54,115 nucleotides of DNA from Niabella sp. (GCA_017744795.1 JAGIAQ010000050.1:1-54115), one strand, 5' to 3'; positions 24,662-32,891 are shown, numbered from the stretch's first letter. A program made the numbers and translations. The notes: generated from the sequence alone by a model not told the origin.

Positions 24662-25081
24662 ATGGATACTATTATTCAAATACTAAAGCAGAATAACCTG
24701 AGCGTAACGGATGGCCGCAGAGAAATTCTTTCACTTTTTTTAAACAGCGACGGAGCACTGGCACATGCGGATATTGAAAAGAATACCGATAAGCATTTTG
24801 ATCGCGTAACGGTGTACCGCACGCTTCAGTCTTTTGTGGATAAAGGGATCATTCATACCATTCCCACATCAGATAACAGTATCAAATATGCCCTGTGTAA
24901 AGACGACTGCAAGGAAGGGCATCATCATGATCAGCATATCCATTTGCTTTGCGCCAAATGCGGCAATACGTTTTGCCTGGACGATGTGGTAACACCGTCT
25001 GTACAGCTTCCGCAGGGGTACCTGATCAACCAGGTAGAAGTAGTAGTGAAAGGCGTTTGCAAGCAATGTAACCAGCAATAA
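24662..25081 (+). CDS. Fur-family metalloregulator
   Basis: A 139-aa repressor. The N-terminal winged helix (LSVTDGRREILSLFLNSDGALAHADIEK, then DRVTVYRTLQSFVDKGIIH) is followed by the dimerisation domain with the metal-sensing GHHHDQHIHLLCAKCG segment and two CxxC pairs (CAKC, CKQC) for structural zinc. The metal sensed (Zn or Fe) is not certain; the MerC partner suggests zinc. ATG 24662 is chosen over the in-frame TTG at 24656. It is probably cotranscribed with the SCO1 gene and followed by a terminator. Confidence 0.9.
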   Translation: MDTIIQILKQNNLSVTDGRREILSLFLNSDGALAHADIEKNTDKHFDRVTVYRTLQSFVDKGIIHTIPTSDNSIKYALCKDDCKEGHHHDQHIHLLCAKCGNTFCLDDVVTPSVQLPQGYLINQVEVVVKGVCKQCNQQ

Positions 25082-25082
25082 A

Positions 25083-25113
25083 AAAGCCCTGATGTAGAAA
25101 CATCAGGACTTTT
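25083..25113. terminator. terminator after the Fur-family gene
   Basis: Perfect 8-bp stem CCTGATGT/ACATCAGG with loop AGAA, flanked by A-rich and T-rich runs, 2 nt after the stop codon. It may also serve the convergent gene ending at 25176. Confidence 0.85.
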
Positions 25114-25175
25114 GATTAATGTTTTGATTAACTGTAAATTTACGACTTTCAGCCGTTTTTCCCAAATAAAAATCA

Positions 25176-25523
25176 CTACTCACTGCGCCCGCCCACCAGG
25201 GAATACAGCACGGAAGAGCCTATTGAAAGCAAAATACTGAAGATCAATGCCCACCAGAATCCGTCCACATGAACTCCTTTAAAAAAGTTGGCGGTCAGCA
25301 ACACCATAAACGCATTAATGACCAGCAGGAACAAACCCATGGTAAGGATGGTAACCGGAATGGTAAGGATGACCAGGATGGGCTTTACGATCGCATTTAA
25401 AATAGCTAACACGAAGGCAAACAAGGCGGCTGTTTTAATATCTACAATTTTAACTCCGGGCAAAATTTTTTGAAGCAGGTATGCAATAAGTGCGGTTATC
25501 AGCACTTTTAATAGAAAGTTCAT
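25176..25523 (-). CDS. phage-holin-4-2-like membrane protein (PF04020 type)
   Basis: A 115-aa protein made almost entirely of four hydrophobic helices, with the family pattern LLKVLITALIAYLLQKILPG, AILNAIVKPILVILTIPVTI and LLVINAFMVLLTA. Despite the family name, chromosomal homologues such as YvlD are not part of phages and have no settled role. No phage genes are present here. A perfect 9-bp inverted repeat lies 8 nt upstream of the ATG. Confidence 0.85.
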   Translation of the reverse strand: MNFLLKVLITALIAYLLQKILPGVKIVDIKTAALFAFVLAILNAIVKPILVILTIPVTILTMGLFLLVINAFMVLLTANFFKGVHVDGFWWALIFSILLSIGSSVLYSLVGGRSE

Positions 25524-25531
25524 CGACTAGA

Positions 25532-25553
25532 ATCTTTAATTAAGATTAAAGAT
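25532..25553. promoter_or_regulatory. perfect palindrome upstream of the holin-like gene
   Basis: Arms ATCTTTAAT and ATTAAAGAT flank TAAG, 8 nt before the ATG at 25523. AT-rich and without a T-run, it looks more like an operator than a terminator. Confidence 0.35.
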
Positions 25554-25651
25554 AGATAAATTGTAGAAGAACCCTTTCAATTATCAGCAGAAATCGATGA
25601 ATGCAAGCGCATCGCTTTAAAATCTGTTCTGTACGACATCTGCAGGCCAGA

Positions 25652-26092
25652 TTAACGTATGCGAACATAAGTGGAAGCGGAACCACCATCCAGCGGGAAA
25701 AAGCCTTGCAGGGTATAGAGACTGTCGTTAGAAATCTCATAAAACACTTTAGGGTCCGGCTTCCCGTTAAATTCTATTCTTGCAGGGAAGCGATTGGCAG
25801 GAATGACTAATCCGACGGCATTTTGTACACCATTATCCGCAACAATAGCAAAGGCGCCGGAATCGATCTGTTTATTTTGCTCAAAACGCGTAAACGTGGC
25901 TCCATCAAATACCAGCCTGGTTCCATTGCCGTTCGGAAAGGTGGGAATTGTAGTCATCATCCCGCCATACATCGCCCTCAGCTCCCAGGTACCCTGAAGG
26001 CTGTTATTTGGCGTACGCATTCCATCAGAAGGTTTTTTGCAGGCGTTAATCAATAAAACCAGGGCAATGGCAAAAGGCGCAACACATTTCAT
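25652..26092 (-). CDS. small lipocalin-like lipoprotein, unknown function
   Basis: A 146-aa protein with lipobox LINAC (Cys at residue 18) followed by a basic Lys-Lys. The pattern NNSLQGTWELRAMYGG, then LVFDGATFTRFEQNKQIDSG and a late SLYTLQGFFPLDGG, is the beta-barrel arrangement of Bacteroidota lipocalin-like 'GTWEL' lipoproteins. No ligand can be assigned. It is monocistronic, with no clear -7 match upstream. Confidence 0.72.
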   Translation of the reverse strand: MKCVAPFAIALVLLINACKKPSDGMRTPNNSLQGTWELRAMYGGMMTTIPTFPNGNGTRLVFDGATFTRFEQNKQIDSGAFAIVADNGVQNAVGLVIPANRFPARIEFNGKPDPKVFYEISNDSLYTLQGFFPLDGGSASTYVRIR

Positions 26093-26191
26093 AAATATTA
26101 GTTTAGCTTATATTGTGAAACGCGCTCTTCCAGCAAAAAAGCAACAAAAATCGAAAATAAATTTGTGCGCTACCTCCTGAATGTTTGAAAT

Positions 26192-27238
26192 TTATTTGCC
26201 TTTATTAGCCAGTTGTCCGCAGGCGGCATCAATATCTTTTCCCCGGCTTCTGCGCAGACGGGCATTTACTTTATGCTTTTCCAGATACTGCATAAAAGCG
26301 TCCACCTTTTCTTCAGAAGGCTTGGTGAATCTTGCAAATTCGATCGGGTTGTATTCGATCAGATTTACAAGATCTGCCGGAACCTGACGGTAAATTTTGA
26401 TCAGCTCGTCGGCATCCTCCAGCGAATCATTGAAATTATTAAAAAGGATGTATTCAAAAGTGATCTCGTTCTTCGTTTGTTTGTAGAAATAGTTGAGCGC
26501 TTCAATCAATGATTGAATATTATTGGTATCATTGATCGGCATGATCTCGTGGCGTTTTTTATCATTCGCGGCGTGTAATGAAAGCGCCAGTTTGAATTTC
26601 ACTTTATCATCTCCCAGATGTTTGATCTGTTTGGCAACGCCCGCGGTAGAAACGGTAATGCGCCGGGGGCTCATGGCCAGCCCGTCGGGTGCCGAAATTT
26701 TATCGATCGCGGCTAATACATTTTTATAATTCAGCAAGGGTTCGCCCATGCCCATAAAAACGATATTGGTCAGTTTTTTATCAAACACCTCCAGTGATTG
26801 CTGGTTGATGAGCGCCACTTCATCATAAATTTCATCAAAGCTCAGGTTGCGCTTCCGCTCCAGGTAGCCGGTTGCACAGAACTTGCAGCTCAGGCTGCAG
26901 CCGATCTGCGAGCTGACACAGGCGGTCTTGCGCTCTTCCGTGGGAATAAGAACACCTTCAGTCAAATGGCCTTCAATGGTCCGGAAACGTGATTTTATTG
27001 TACCATCAGCCGAATGTTGCGTAGTATCAATACTTAAAGCAGGGAAAGTAAAATCCTCGCTCAATTTCTGACGCAGGTCTTTACTCACATTGCTCATCGC
27101 CTCAAAACTTTGCACCGGCTTTAACCAGAGCCAGTCGTATACCTGCCTGGCCCGGAATTTTTTTTCCCCGACCGATAAAAAATAATCTTCCAGTTCCGTT
27201 AAACTCAGGGTACGAATATTTTGCTGCCTTTTGCTCAT
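26192..27238 (-). CDS. rlmN: 23S rRNA (adenine-2503-C2)/tRNA methyltransferase RlmN
   Basis: A 348-aa radical-SAM enzyme that methylates C2 of A2503 in 23S rRNA and A37 of some tRNAs. The cluster-binding motif CSLSCKFC (CxxxCxxC) lies near residues 112-120, with GMGEPLLNYKNVL and ISTAGV-type (RITVSTAGVAKQI) segments and the C-terminal VNARLRRSRGKDIDAACGQL, which contains the methyl-carrying cysteine. ATG 27236-27238 is used; the frame stays open upstream only because it overlaps the divergent phosphatase gene. The promoter mirrors that of the phosphatase gene. Confidence 0.95.
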   Translation of the reverse strand: MSKRQQNIRTLSLTELEDYFLSVGEKKFRARQVYDWLWLKPVQSFEAMSNVSKDLRQKLSEDFTFPALSIDTTQHSADGTIKSRFRTIEGHLTEGVLIPTEERKTACVSSQIGCSLSCKFCATGYLERKRNLSFDEIYDEVALINQQSLEVFDKKLTNIVFMGMGEPLLNYKNVLAAIDKISAPDGLAMSPRRITVSTAGVAKQIKHLGDDKVKFKLALSLHAANDKKRHEIMPINDTNNIQSLIEALNYFYKQTKNEITFEYILFNNFNDSLEDADELIKIYRQVPADLVNLIEYNPIEFARFTKPSEEKVDAFMQYLEKHKVNARLRRSRGKDIDAACGQLANKGK

Positions 27239-27242
27239 GGCG

Positions 27243-27266
27243 CAAAGATACCAAGGTTTATCTTTG
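27243..27266. promoter_or_regulatory. mirror-image divergent -7 elements of rlmN and the phosphatase gene
   Basis: CAAAGATA (27243-27250; TATCTTTG on minus) and TATCTTTG (27259-27266) form an exact inverted repeat with 8 bp between. Each ends 4 nt before its ATG (27238 and 27271), predicting two leaderless mRNAs from a 32-bp gap. Confidence 0.6.
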
Positions 27267-27270
27267 CCGG

Positions 27271-27726
27271 ATGAGGATTTTAATGGTCTGCCTCGGTAAT
27301 ATTTGCAGAAGTCCGCTGGCAGAGGGTATTTTACAGAAAAAAGCAGATGAACTTGGTTTAAACTGGCAGGTCGACAGCGCCGGAACCAATGGATATCATA
27401 CAGGGGAGGCGCCACACCGGCTTTCGCAGAAAGTGGCACAGTTGCATGGCATCAATATCAGTCAGCAGCGGTCCCGGGATTTTGTTCCGGAGGATTTCGA
27501 GCACTATGATAAAATTTACGCCATGGCAGGCGATGTGGTGCGTGATATCCGGTATCAGGCCGGCAGCAAATTTAATCCCGGGAAAGTGGAACTGATCCTG
27601 AACGAACTGCATCCGGGTAAGAATGAAGATGTACCCGATCCCTGGTATGGGACTGAGCCCGGATATCATGAAGTGTATGAAATGCTGGATCAGGTCACAA
27701 ACGAAATTATTAAGAAATACCAATAG
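27271..27726 (+). CDS. low-molecular-weight protein tyrosine phosphatase
   Basis: A 151-aa phosphatase. The P-loop CLGNICRS (Cys7 nucleophile, Arg13) is at the N-terminus, and the general acid lies in DPWYG (family DPYYG) near residue 125. The motif VDSAGTNGYHTGEAPHRL is typical of LMW-PTPs such as YfkJ and Wzb. It removes phosphate from protein tyrosines or small phosphoesters in the cytoplasm. No tyrosine kinase or polysaccharide export genes are adjacent, so its substrate is open. A heptamer tract separates it from hisS. Confidence 0.92.
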   Translation: MRILMVCLGNICRSPLAEGILQKKADELGLNWQVDSAGTNGYHTGEAPHRLSQKVAQLHGINISQQRSRDFVPEDFEHYDKIYAMAGDVVRDIRYQAGSKFNPGKVELILNELHPGKNEDVPDPWYGTEPGYHEVYEMLDQVTNEIIKKYQ

Positions 27727-27734
27727 CGTATAGT

Positions 27735-27790
27735 TCATGGATCATGGTTCATAGCAATACAAACCATGAACAATGAACCATAAACAATGA
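27735..27790. repeat. heptamer-phased hairpin tract between the phosphatase gene and hisS
   Basis: Left units TCATGGA, TCATGGT, TCATAGC (27735-27755). Right units ACCATGA, ACAATGA, ACCATAA, ACAATGA (27763-27790) in reverse-complement orientation. The tract ends 10 nt before the hisS ATG, so any structure would be in or next to its leader. Confidence 0.75.
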
Positions 27791-27800
27791 ACTAAAAAAA

Positions 27801-29207
27801 ATGAAACCATCCCTACCACAAGGAACAAGAGATTTTGATGCGGCAACAGTGCGCAAACGCAATTATATTTTTACCACCATAAAAAATGTTTTTGAATTGT
27901 ATGGTTTTCAACCACTGGAAACCCCGGCCATGGAGCAATTGGAGACCTTAATGGGCAAATATGGTGAAGAGGGCGATAAACTTATTTTTAAGATCTTAAA
28001 CAACGGGCTGGACAATGCCGACAAGGCAGCAAAAGTGAAGGCCGGATTTGAAAAGGTTCTGGAAGGCAAGTCCAGCACAACTATTACCGAGCGGGCCTTG
28101 CGCTACGATCTAACTATTCCCTTTGCCCGTTATGTGGCGATGAATTACAATCAGCTTACACTTCCTTTCAAGCGGTACCAGCTGCAGCCGGTGTGGCGTG
28201 CCGACCGCCCGCAAAAAGGCCGCTACCGCGAGTTTTACCAGTGCGATGCAGATGTGGTGGGCAGCAAATCTTTGCTGAATGAACTGGAGCTGGTAGCGAT
28301 GTACGCCACCGTTTTTGACCGGTTGAACCTACCGGTTGAGATACGACTGAACAACCGGAAAATATTGACCGCACTGGCCGAGCAATGTGGCGGAGCAGAT
28401 AAAATGACCTCAATCGCCATTGCAATTGATAAGCTGGACAAGATCGGGATGGACAAGGTAAAAGAAGAATTGCAGCAGCGCGGATTATTAGAAGAACAGA
28501 TCCTCCTGATCCAGCGCTTTCTTGAGATCAATGGAACCAATGAAGAGAAACTGGCCACGCTGAGATCTATTTTCTCCGGAAACGAAACGGGGGAAACCGG
28601 GATTAGTGAGCTGGAATATATTATTCAAACGTCAAACGTCAAACGTCAAACGTCGAACACGAAACATCAGATATCAGACATCGAACATCAGACATTGGTG
28701 ATCGATCCTACGCTGGCCCGCGGATTAAACTATTACACCGGAACCATCTTCGAGGTGAAAGCTTTGAACGTAAAAATCGGCAGCATTGGCGGCGGCGGCC
28801 GGTATGATGACCTTACCGGCTTGTTTGGCGTGCCCAACGTGCCCGGGGTGGGCATTTCCTTTGGCGTAGACCGTATTTATGACGTGCTTACCGAGATTAA
28901 CGGGTTCCCTGCCGATGTTCATACCGGCACCCAATTATTATTTTTTAATTTAGGTGAGCTGGAGGCATTGAAGGCTTTTGACCTCATGCAACAATTGAGG
29001 GCAAAAGGGATTCCTGCTGAATTGTTTCATGAACCGGCGAAATTTGACAAACAATTTAAATACGCAGAGCGGAAAGGCATTCCATATGTGGCTATTTTAG
29101 GTTCCAAAGAGCTGGAATCGGGCGAAGTGGTTGTAAAAAATTTAGCAACCGGCACCCAAACGCCGCTGTCTTTTGCCGCCCTGACAGATTTTTCTTTTAC
29201 CAAATGA
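27801..29207 (+). CDS. hisS: histidyl-tRNA synthetase with a heptamer-repeat insertion
   Basis: A 468-aa class II synthetase charging tRNA-His. Motifs: LPQGTRDFDA at the N-terminus, ERALRYDLTIPFARYVA, RPQKGRYREFYQCDADVVGS (motif 2), LARGLNYYTGTIFEV and GGGGRYDDL, with an anticodon-binding C-terminal domain. Between EYII and VIDPTLARG (residues about 275-298) the DNA consists of ten tandem 7-bp units, translated as three seven-residue repeats beginning QTSNVKR, QTSNTKH and QISDIEH. The frame is kept, and both flanks match normal HisRS, so the enzyme is presumably active with an added loop before the catalytic HisA motif. Confidence 0.95.
   Translation: MKPSLPQGTRDFDAATVRKRNYIFTTIKNVFELYGFQPLETPAMEQLETLMGKYGEEGDKLIFKILNNGLDNADKAAKVKAGFEKVLEGKSSTTITERALRYDLTIPFARYVAMNYNQLTLPFKRYQLQPVWRADRPQKGRYREFYQCDADVVGSKSLLNELELVAMYATVFDRLNLPVEIRLNNRKILTALAEQCGGADKMTSIAIAIDKLDKIGMDKVKEELQQRGLLEEQILLIQRFLEINGTNEEKLATLRSIFSGNETGETGISELEYIIQTSNVKRQTSNTKHQISDIEHQTLVIDPTLARGLNYYTGTIFEVKALNVKIGSIGGGGRYDDLTGLFGVPNVPGVGISFGVDRIYDVLTEINGFPADVHTGTQLLFFNLGELEALKAFDLMQQLRAKGIPAELFHEPAKFDKQFKYAERKGIPYVAILGSKELESGEVVVKNLATGTQTPLSFAALTDFSFTK
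28625..28694 (+). repeat. ten tandem heptamers inside hisS
   Basis: Exactly ten 7-bp units without gaps: four TCAAACG, two TCGAACA, two TCAGACA, one CGAAACA and one TCAGATA. All are translated in frame. Unlike the intergenic tracts, no inverted second arm is present. Confidence 0.9.
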
Positions 29208-29244
29208 AGATCGTACATTTAGAAAACGCTAAAACCAATAGAAT

Positions 29245-30936
29245 ATGACAAGAGTGAAAAACAGAGGACTGCTTATTCTGGGCACATGTATTGCCTTTTT
29301 AATCATGTCCTGTAACAAAGGCGGTAAAACGGGATTATTAATTCCCAATGACGCAGGTATTGCCATTCATGTAGACCTCTCAACATTATCTTCCAAAGTT
29401 TCGTGGGCAGAGCTGCAGCAAACTTCATGGGCAACGGAAGCTTTTAACAAATCGAAAGATTCCCTTGCGAAACAATTAATGCAAAACCCTGAATTATCCG
29501 GGATCGATCCCAAAGGCAACCTGGTATTTTTTATGAAACGCAGCGGCACAAACGGTTACGTAGCTGTGGAAGGCAGTCTTAAGGACGCAGAAAAGTTTTC
29601 CAAAATACTGGAACAAAGCAACCACGACATCAAAATAAATAAGGACGGTGACCTGAGTTATGCCGAGTTGGGCGGGGATGAAAAATCAGTTATTTATTTC
29701 AATAATAAACTTTTTATTTTTATTGCAGACGCTTCTGATCTGCAAAAGAAAGCGCCCGGCAGTTTGGGTTATACGCTGGGGAATACGGCAAAATATGGCA
29801 TCGACAGTTTAAAAATATTTGCGAAAAATACGTTTGCACTAAAAGGAAGTCAGTTGCTGGACAGCGACAAGCGTTTTGAAGCATTGATTGCTGATAAGGC
29901 CGATGTACATTACTGGATCAATTCAGGGGCCTTATACAGCGGAATGCTGCCGGGGGTATTGTCTATGATGAAATTCAGTGCTCTGTTGGATGGCAATATT
30001 GGCGCCGGCAAACTAAATTTTGATAATGGTAAAATAAGCCTGGAGGGTAAAAACTATTACGGGAAGGAACTGGCAGATTTTGTGAAAAAATACTCCGGAA
30101 GTAAAATAAGCAGCGAAACGATCAGCCATTTACCGGAAGGTGATGTGCTGGGCGCTTTTGCGTTGAATTTTCCCACTCAGGGGCTTTTAGATTTCATAAA
30201 ATTACTGGGGGTGGATGGGTTTGCGAATGCAGGGCTTGCTAAAGTGGGGGTAACGGCTTCAGACCTGACAAAAGCGTTGAAAGGAGAATATGCTTTTGCA
30301 CTGTCTAATATTAACGTTTCCAGTACGCCCGCTTCCGTCACCTTAAATAACGGGGAACGGGTTCCCTACGATAAAGACCAAACCCACCTGGATTTTGTTT
30401 TTGGCACTTCCGTTGGCGATCAGCCCTCCTTTCAGAAATTGATCGATGTTTTTGACAAAAATGTAAAGGACCAGTTACCGCCTTCCGACAGCACCAGCAA
30501 AACCGTGCAAAAGCTGAATGACAAATGGTTTGTAGTAAGCAATGCACAACCGGGGATCGATGCCTTCCTTTCCGGTGGAAAAAGAGCGCCCTATGCACAA
30601 TCTTTTCCGGGTCATACGTTCGCCGGATATATCAATCTTCAAAAAATTCTCCGGACCGCCATTGCCAATAACAAGGACACTGCTTACAGGAAAAACCTGG
30701 AAATATCTTCCGGCTTCTGGAAAACCGTTAATTTCTTTTCAGACCTGAAGGATGGAGAAGCCACAAGCAAAGCGGTGATAGAACTTGCGGACCCCAATGC
30801 AAATGCCCTGAAACAGTTAAATAAATATGCTGATGAAATGTACCAGGCCGCTCCTAAAAAACAATTGATTGATGAAGAACCGGCAACAGTGGATACTGCT
30901 ACTGCAGTGCCGGCGCCGGCGCCCCATCACCATTAA
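29245..30936 (+). CDS. DUF4836-family lipoprotein
   Basis: A 563-aa lipoprotein (lipobox LIMSC, Cys at residue 23). The family start is clear: LLIPNDAGIAIHVDLSTLSSKVSWAEL, followed by repeated beta-rich segments and a conserved mid-region (FALNFPTQGLLDFIKLLGVDG). The C-terminus ends in a Pro/Ala/His-rich tail (PAPAPHHH). DUF4836 proteins are restricted to Bacteroidota and have no known role. Its stop lies only 13 bp before the ABC ATPase start, suggesting it could work with that transporter. Confidence 0.85.
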   Translation: MTRVKNRGLLILGTCIAFLIMSCNKGGKTGLLIPNDAGIAIHVDLSTLSSKVSWAELQQTSWATEAFNKSKDSLAKQLMQNPELSGIDPKGNLVFFMKRSGTNGYVAVEGSLKDAEKFSKILEQSNHDIKINKDGDLSYAELGGDEKSVIYFNNKLFIFIADASDLQKKAPGSLGYTLGNTAKYGIDSLKIFAKNTFALKGSQLLDSDKRFEALIADKADVHYWINSGALYSGMLPGVLSMMKFSALLDGNIGAGKLNFDNGKISLEGKNYYGKELADFVKKYSGSKISSETISHLPEGDVLGAFALNFPTQGLLDFIKLLGVDGFANAGLAKVGVTASDLTKALKGEYAFALSNINVSSTPASVTLNNGERVPYDKDQTHLDFVFGTSVGDQPSFQKLIDVFDKNVKDQLPPSDSTSKTVQKLNDKWFVVSNAQPGIDAFLSGGKRAPYAQSFPGHTFAGYINLQKILRTAIANNKDTAYRKNLEISSGFWKTVNFFSDLKDGEATSKAVIELADPNANALKQLNKYADEMYQAAPKKQLIDEEPATVDTATAVPAPAPHHH

Positions 30937-30949
30937 TCTTATCTTTTTG

Positions 30950-31591
30950 ATGAAGCTTGAAATAAAGGACCTGTTACCTGAATATTTTGAAGAACAGCGG
31001 AAATCTGCATCGGAAGTGTGGGGAAAAGAGCTTGTTTTTTCAAACGGAGACCGGGTGCATATTGTAGCGCCATCGGGCACGGGGAAAACCTCGCTCATCC
31101 ATTTTCTTTATAAAATGCGGGAGCTCTATACCGGTTCTATTCTTTATGACGGCAAGCTTTTGGCAGATCACGACCGCGAAGCCATCGCCACGCTGCGCAA
31201 AGACCATCTGAGCATTGTATTCCAGGATATGCGTTTATTTGATGAGCAAACGTTATTGGAAAACCTGGAGCTCAAACGACAGCTAAACCCCTATCATGGT
31301 CCTGAGCGGGTCATTGAAATGGCAAAAACCCTGGGCATCGATCATCGCTTAACTACGCCGGCAAAAAATTGTTCTTACGGTGAACAGCAGCGCGCAGTGA
31401 TCATAAGAGCTTTGTTACAACCGTTTGACCTATTATTAATGGACGAGCCGGTCAGTCATTTAGACACTGTTAATGCAAAAAAAGCGATCGGGTTGGTGTT
31501 AGAAGAAGCGTCGTTAAGAAACGCAGGCATTGTTTATGCAGAACTGGAGCAGGCAGCTTTTTTCCCGGCAACCCATTTGTATCATTTATAA
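30950..31591 (+). CDS. ABC transporter ATP-binding protein with atypical H-loop
   Basis: A 213-aa ATPase of the LolD/MacB type. Walker A is APSGTGKTS (residues 40-48), Q-loop VFQDMRLF, signature CSYGEQQR (instead of LSGGQQQR) and Walker B LLLMDEPVSHLD. The H-loop histidine, normally in a VTHD-like segment, is missing; the region reads IVYAELEQ. ATP hydrolysis could therefore be altered. ATG 30950 is used because upstream in-frame sequence overlaps the DUF4836 gene. The permease gene follows 9 bp downstream. Confidence 0.88.
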   Translation: MKLEIKDLLPEYFEEQRKSASEVWGKELVFSNGDRVHIVAPSGTGKTSLIHFLYKMRELYTGSILYDGKLLADHDREAIATLRKDHLSIVFQDMRLFDEQTLLENLELKRQLNPYHGPERVIEMAKTLGIDHRLTTPAKNCSYGEQQRAVIIRALLQPFDLLLMDEPVSHLDTVNAKKAIGLVLEEASLRNAGIVYAELEQAAFFPATHLYHL

Positions 31592-31600
31592 ATCTTTATT

Positions 31601-32794
31601 GTGGCCGTATCTTTTAAGCCTATAAGACCTTTATTGCAGACCGGCACCAATACCTCCTCCCGTTGGTTCTCCTACATCGGGCTGGGCATCGGCGTATTGC
31701 TGCTGCTCTGTTCGGTACAAATGTTCATCAACATCCAGCAGTTGCTGAAAAAAGGCAGCATCCGTAAAGATGGATTTGATTTTGTATCCATCACTAAAAA
31801 CATTACCAATGAAACGATGGGGCAGCCGGAAAAGAATCTTTTTCAGCAGTCGGATGTTGAAGACGTAAAAAAACAGCCTTTTATCGCTGGTGTATCGCCA
31901 TTATTGGCCAACGATTTCCGGATACAATTAAGCGCAGGCAATGTGGTGCCCTTTAGCACCGACCTTTTTCTGGAGGCCCTGGATAATGATTTTATTGACA
32001 CCCTGCCGCCAAGCTTTAAGTGGCAGGAAGGAGAACGTAATATCCCGATCATCCTGTCATCCGATTTTTTTGAGATCTATAATATTTTCGCACCGGGCCA
32101 AGGGCTGCCGCAGCTTTCAAAAGAGTCGGCCATGGGAATGCCCGTTGTTATTACCTGTTATGGCAGGGATAATGCCGTCAATTTTACGGGGAGGATCGTT
32201 GCGTTCAGCGACCGGGTGAACTCTGTGCTGGTACCCAAAAATTTCCTGCAGTGGGCCAATCAAACATTCAGCGCCCGAAACCGGGAACAGGCAAGTCGTT
32301 TGTTCTTAAAATTAAAAGACGTCAACGACCCTCAATTGGTCCGGTACCTCGATGCAAAACATTATGTCGTCAACAAAGACAAAACCTTATTAGGAAGAAA
32401 TAAAATAGTATTGCAAGGTATCTTTAGCGCATTAGGCATCTTTGGATTGCTGGTAGTGGTGCTGGCCTTATTGCTGTTCTCTTTTTATCTGCAGCTTGTG
32501 ATCGCGCGCAGCAGGGAAAGTTTGCAGCTATTGTTAACCTTAGGCTATTCGCCGCAGTGGCTGGGCAAAAATGTATCCCGGCAGTTTGTGCCCGTTTATA
32601 TCATTATAGTAACGGCAGCCCTCCTGCTTACACAGCTGATACAATGGGCATTTCATGCATTTGTCCTCTATAACCGTCCGGAATTGTCAACACCACTGCA
32701 TTGGCTCGTGTTGGCTTTAGCCTTGTTATTGATCCTGCTCGCGATCAGCACCAATACCCGATTGGTAAGAAAGCTCCTGTACAAATTAGCATGA
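31601..32794 (+). CDS. FtsX-like ABC transporter permease
   Basis: A 397-aa permease of the MacB/LolCE class (type VII ABC): one N-terminal helix (about 25-45), a ~220-aa periplasmic domain, then three helices (about 265-295, 325-345, 365-390). The start is GTG at 31601, 9 bp after the ATPase stop; there is no suitable ATG nearby. Such transporters act by mechanotransmission on lipoproteins, peptides or periplasmic enzymes rather than moving substrates through the membrane. The DUF4836 lipoprotein two genes upstream is a candidate partner. Confidence 0.82.
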   Translation: MAVSFKPIRPLLQTGTNTSSRWFSYIGLGIGVLLLLCSVQMFINIQQLLKKGSIRKDGFDFVSITKNITNETMGQPEKNLFQQSDVEDVKKQPFIAGVSPLLANDFRIQLSAGNVVPFSTDLFLEALDNDFIDTLPPSFKWQEGERNIPIILSSDFFEIYNIFAPGQGLPQLSKESAMGMPVVITCYGRDNAVNFTGRIVAFSDRVNSVLVPKNFLQWANQTFSARNREQASRLFLKLKDVNDPQLVRYLDAKHYVVNKDKTLLGRNKIVLQGIFSALGIFGLLVVVLALLLFSFYLQLVIARSRESLQLLLTLGYSPQWLGKNVSRQFVPVYIIIVTAALLLTQLIQWAFHAFVLYNRPELSTPLHWLVLALALLLILLAISTNTRLVRKLLYKLA

Positions 32795-32833
32795 GTTTGA
32801 TTGATTTTTCGTTTGGATTGTACTTTTGGTTCT

Positions 32834-32891
32834 CCCGCAGATTTTTCGCAGAATAAACCAATCTGCGAATAGATCAGCGCTAATCTGTGGG
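32834..32891. repeat. CGCAGATT-type palindromic repeat overlapping the AI-2E gene end
   Basis: Outer arms CCCGCAGATT (32834-32843) and AATCTGTGGG (32882-32891), with an inner TTCGCAGA/TCTGCGAA pair. The right arm encodes the last residues and TAG stop of the AI-2E gene. Related fragments lie near 23333-23360 and 36260-36300. Confidence 0.6.

Noticed and set aside
25176-25523. Prophage remnant suggested by the holin-like family name
   Set aside because: The family is common on bacterial chromosomes outside phages and no other phage gene is nearby.
27239-27439. N-terminal extension of RlmN
   Set aside because: It would be encoded antisense to the phosphatase P-loop region and lies upstream of the predicted promoter.
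28625-28694. CRISPR-like or VNTR array
   Set aside because: Units are 7 bp with no spacers and are translated in frame in hisS; no cas genes are present.
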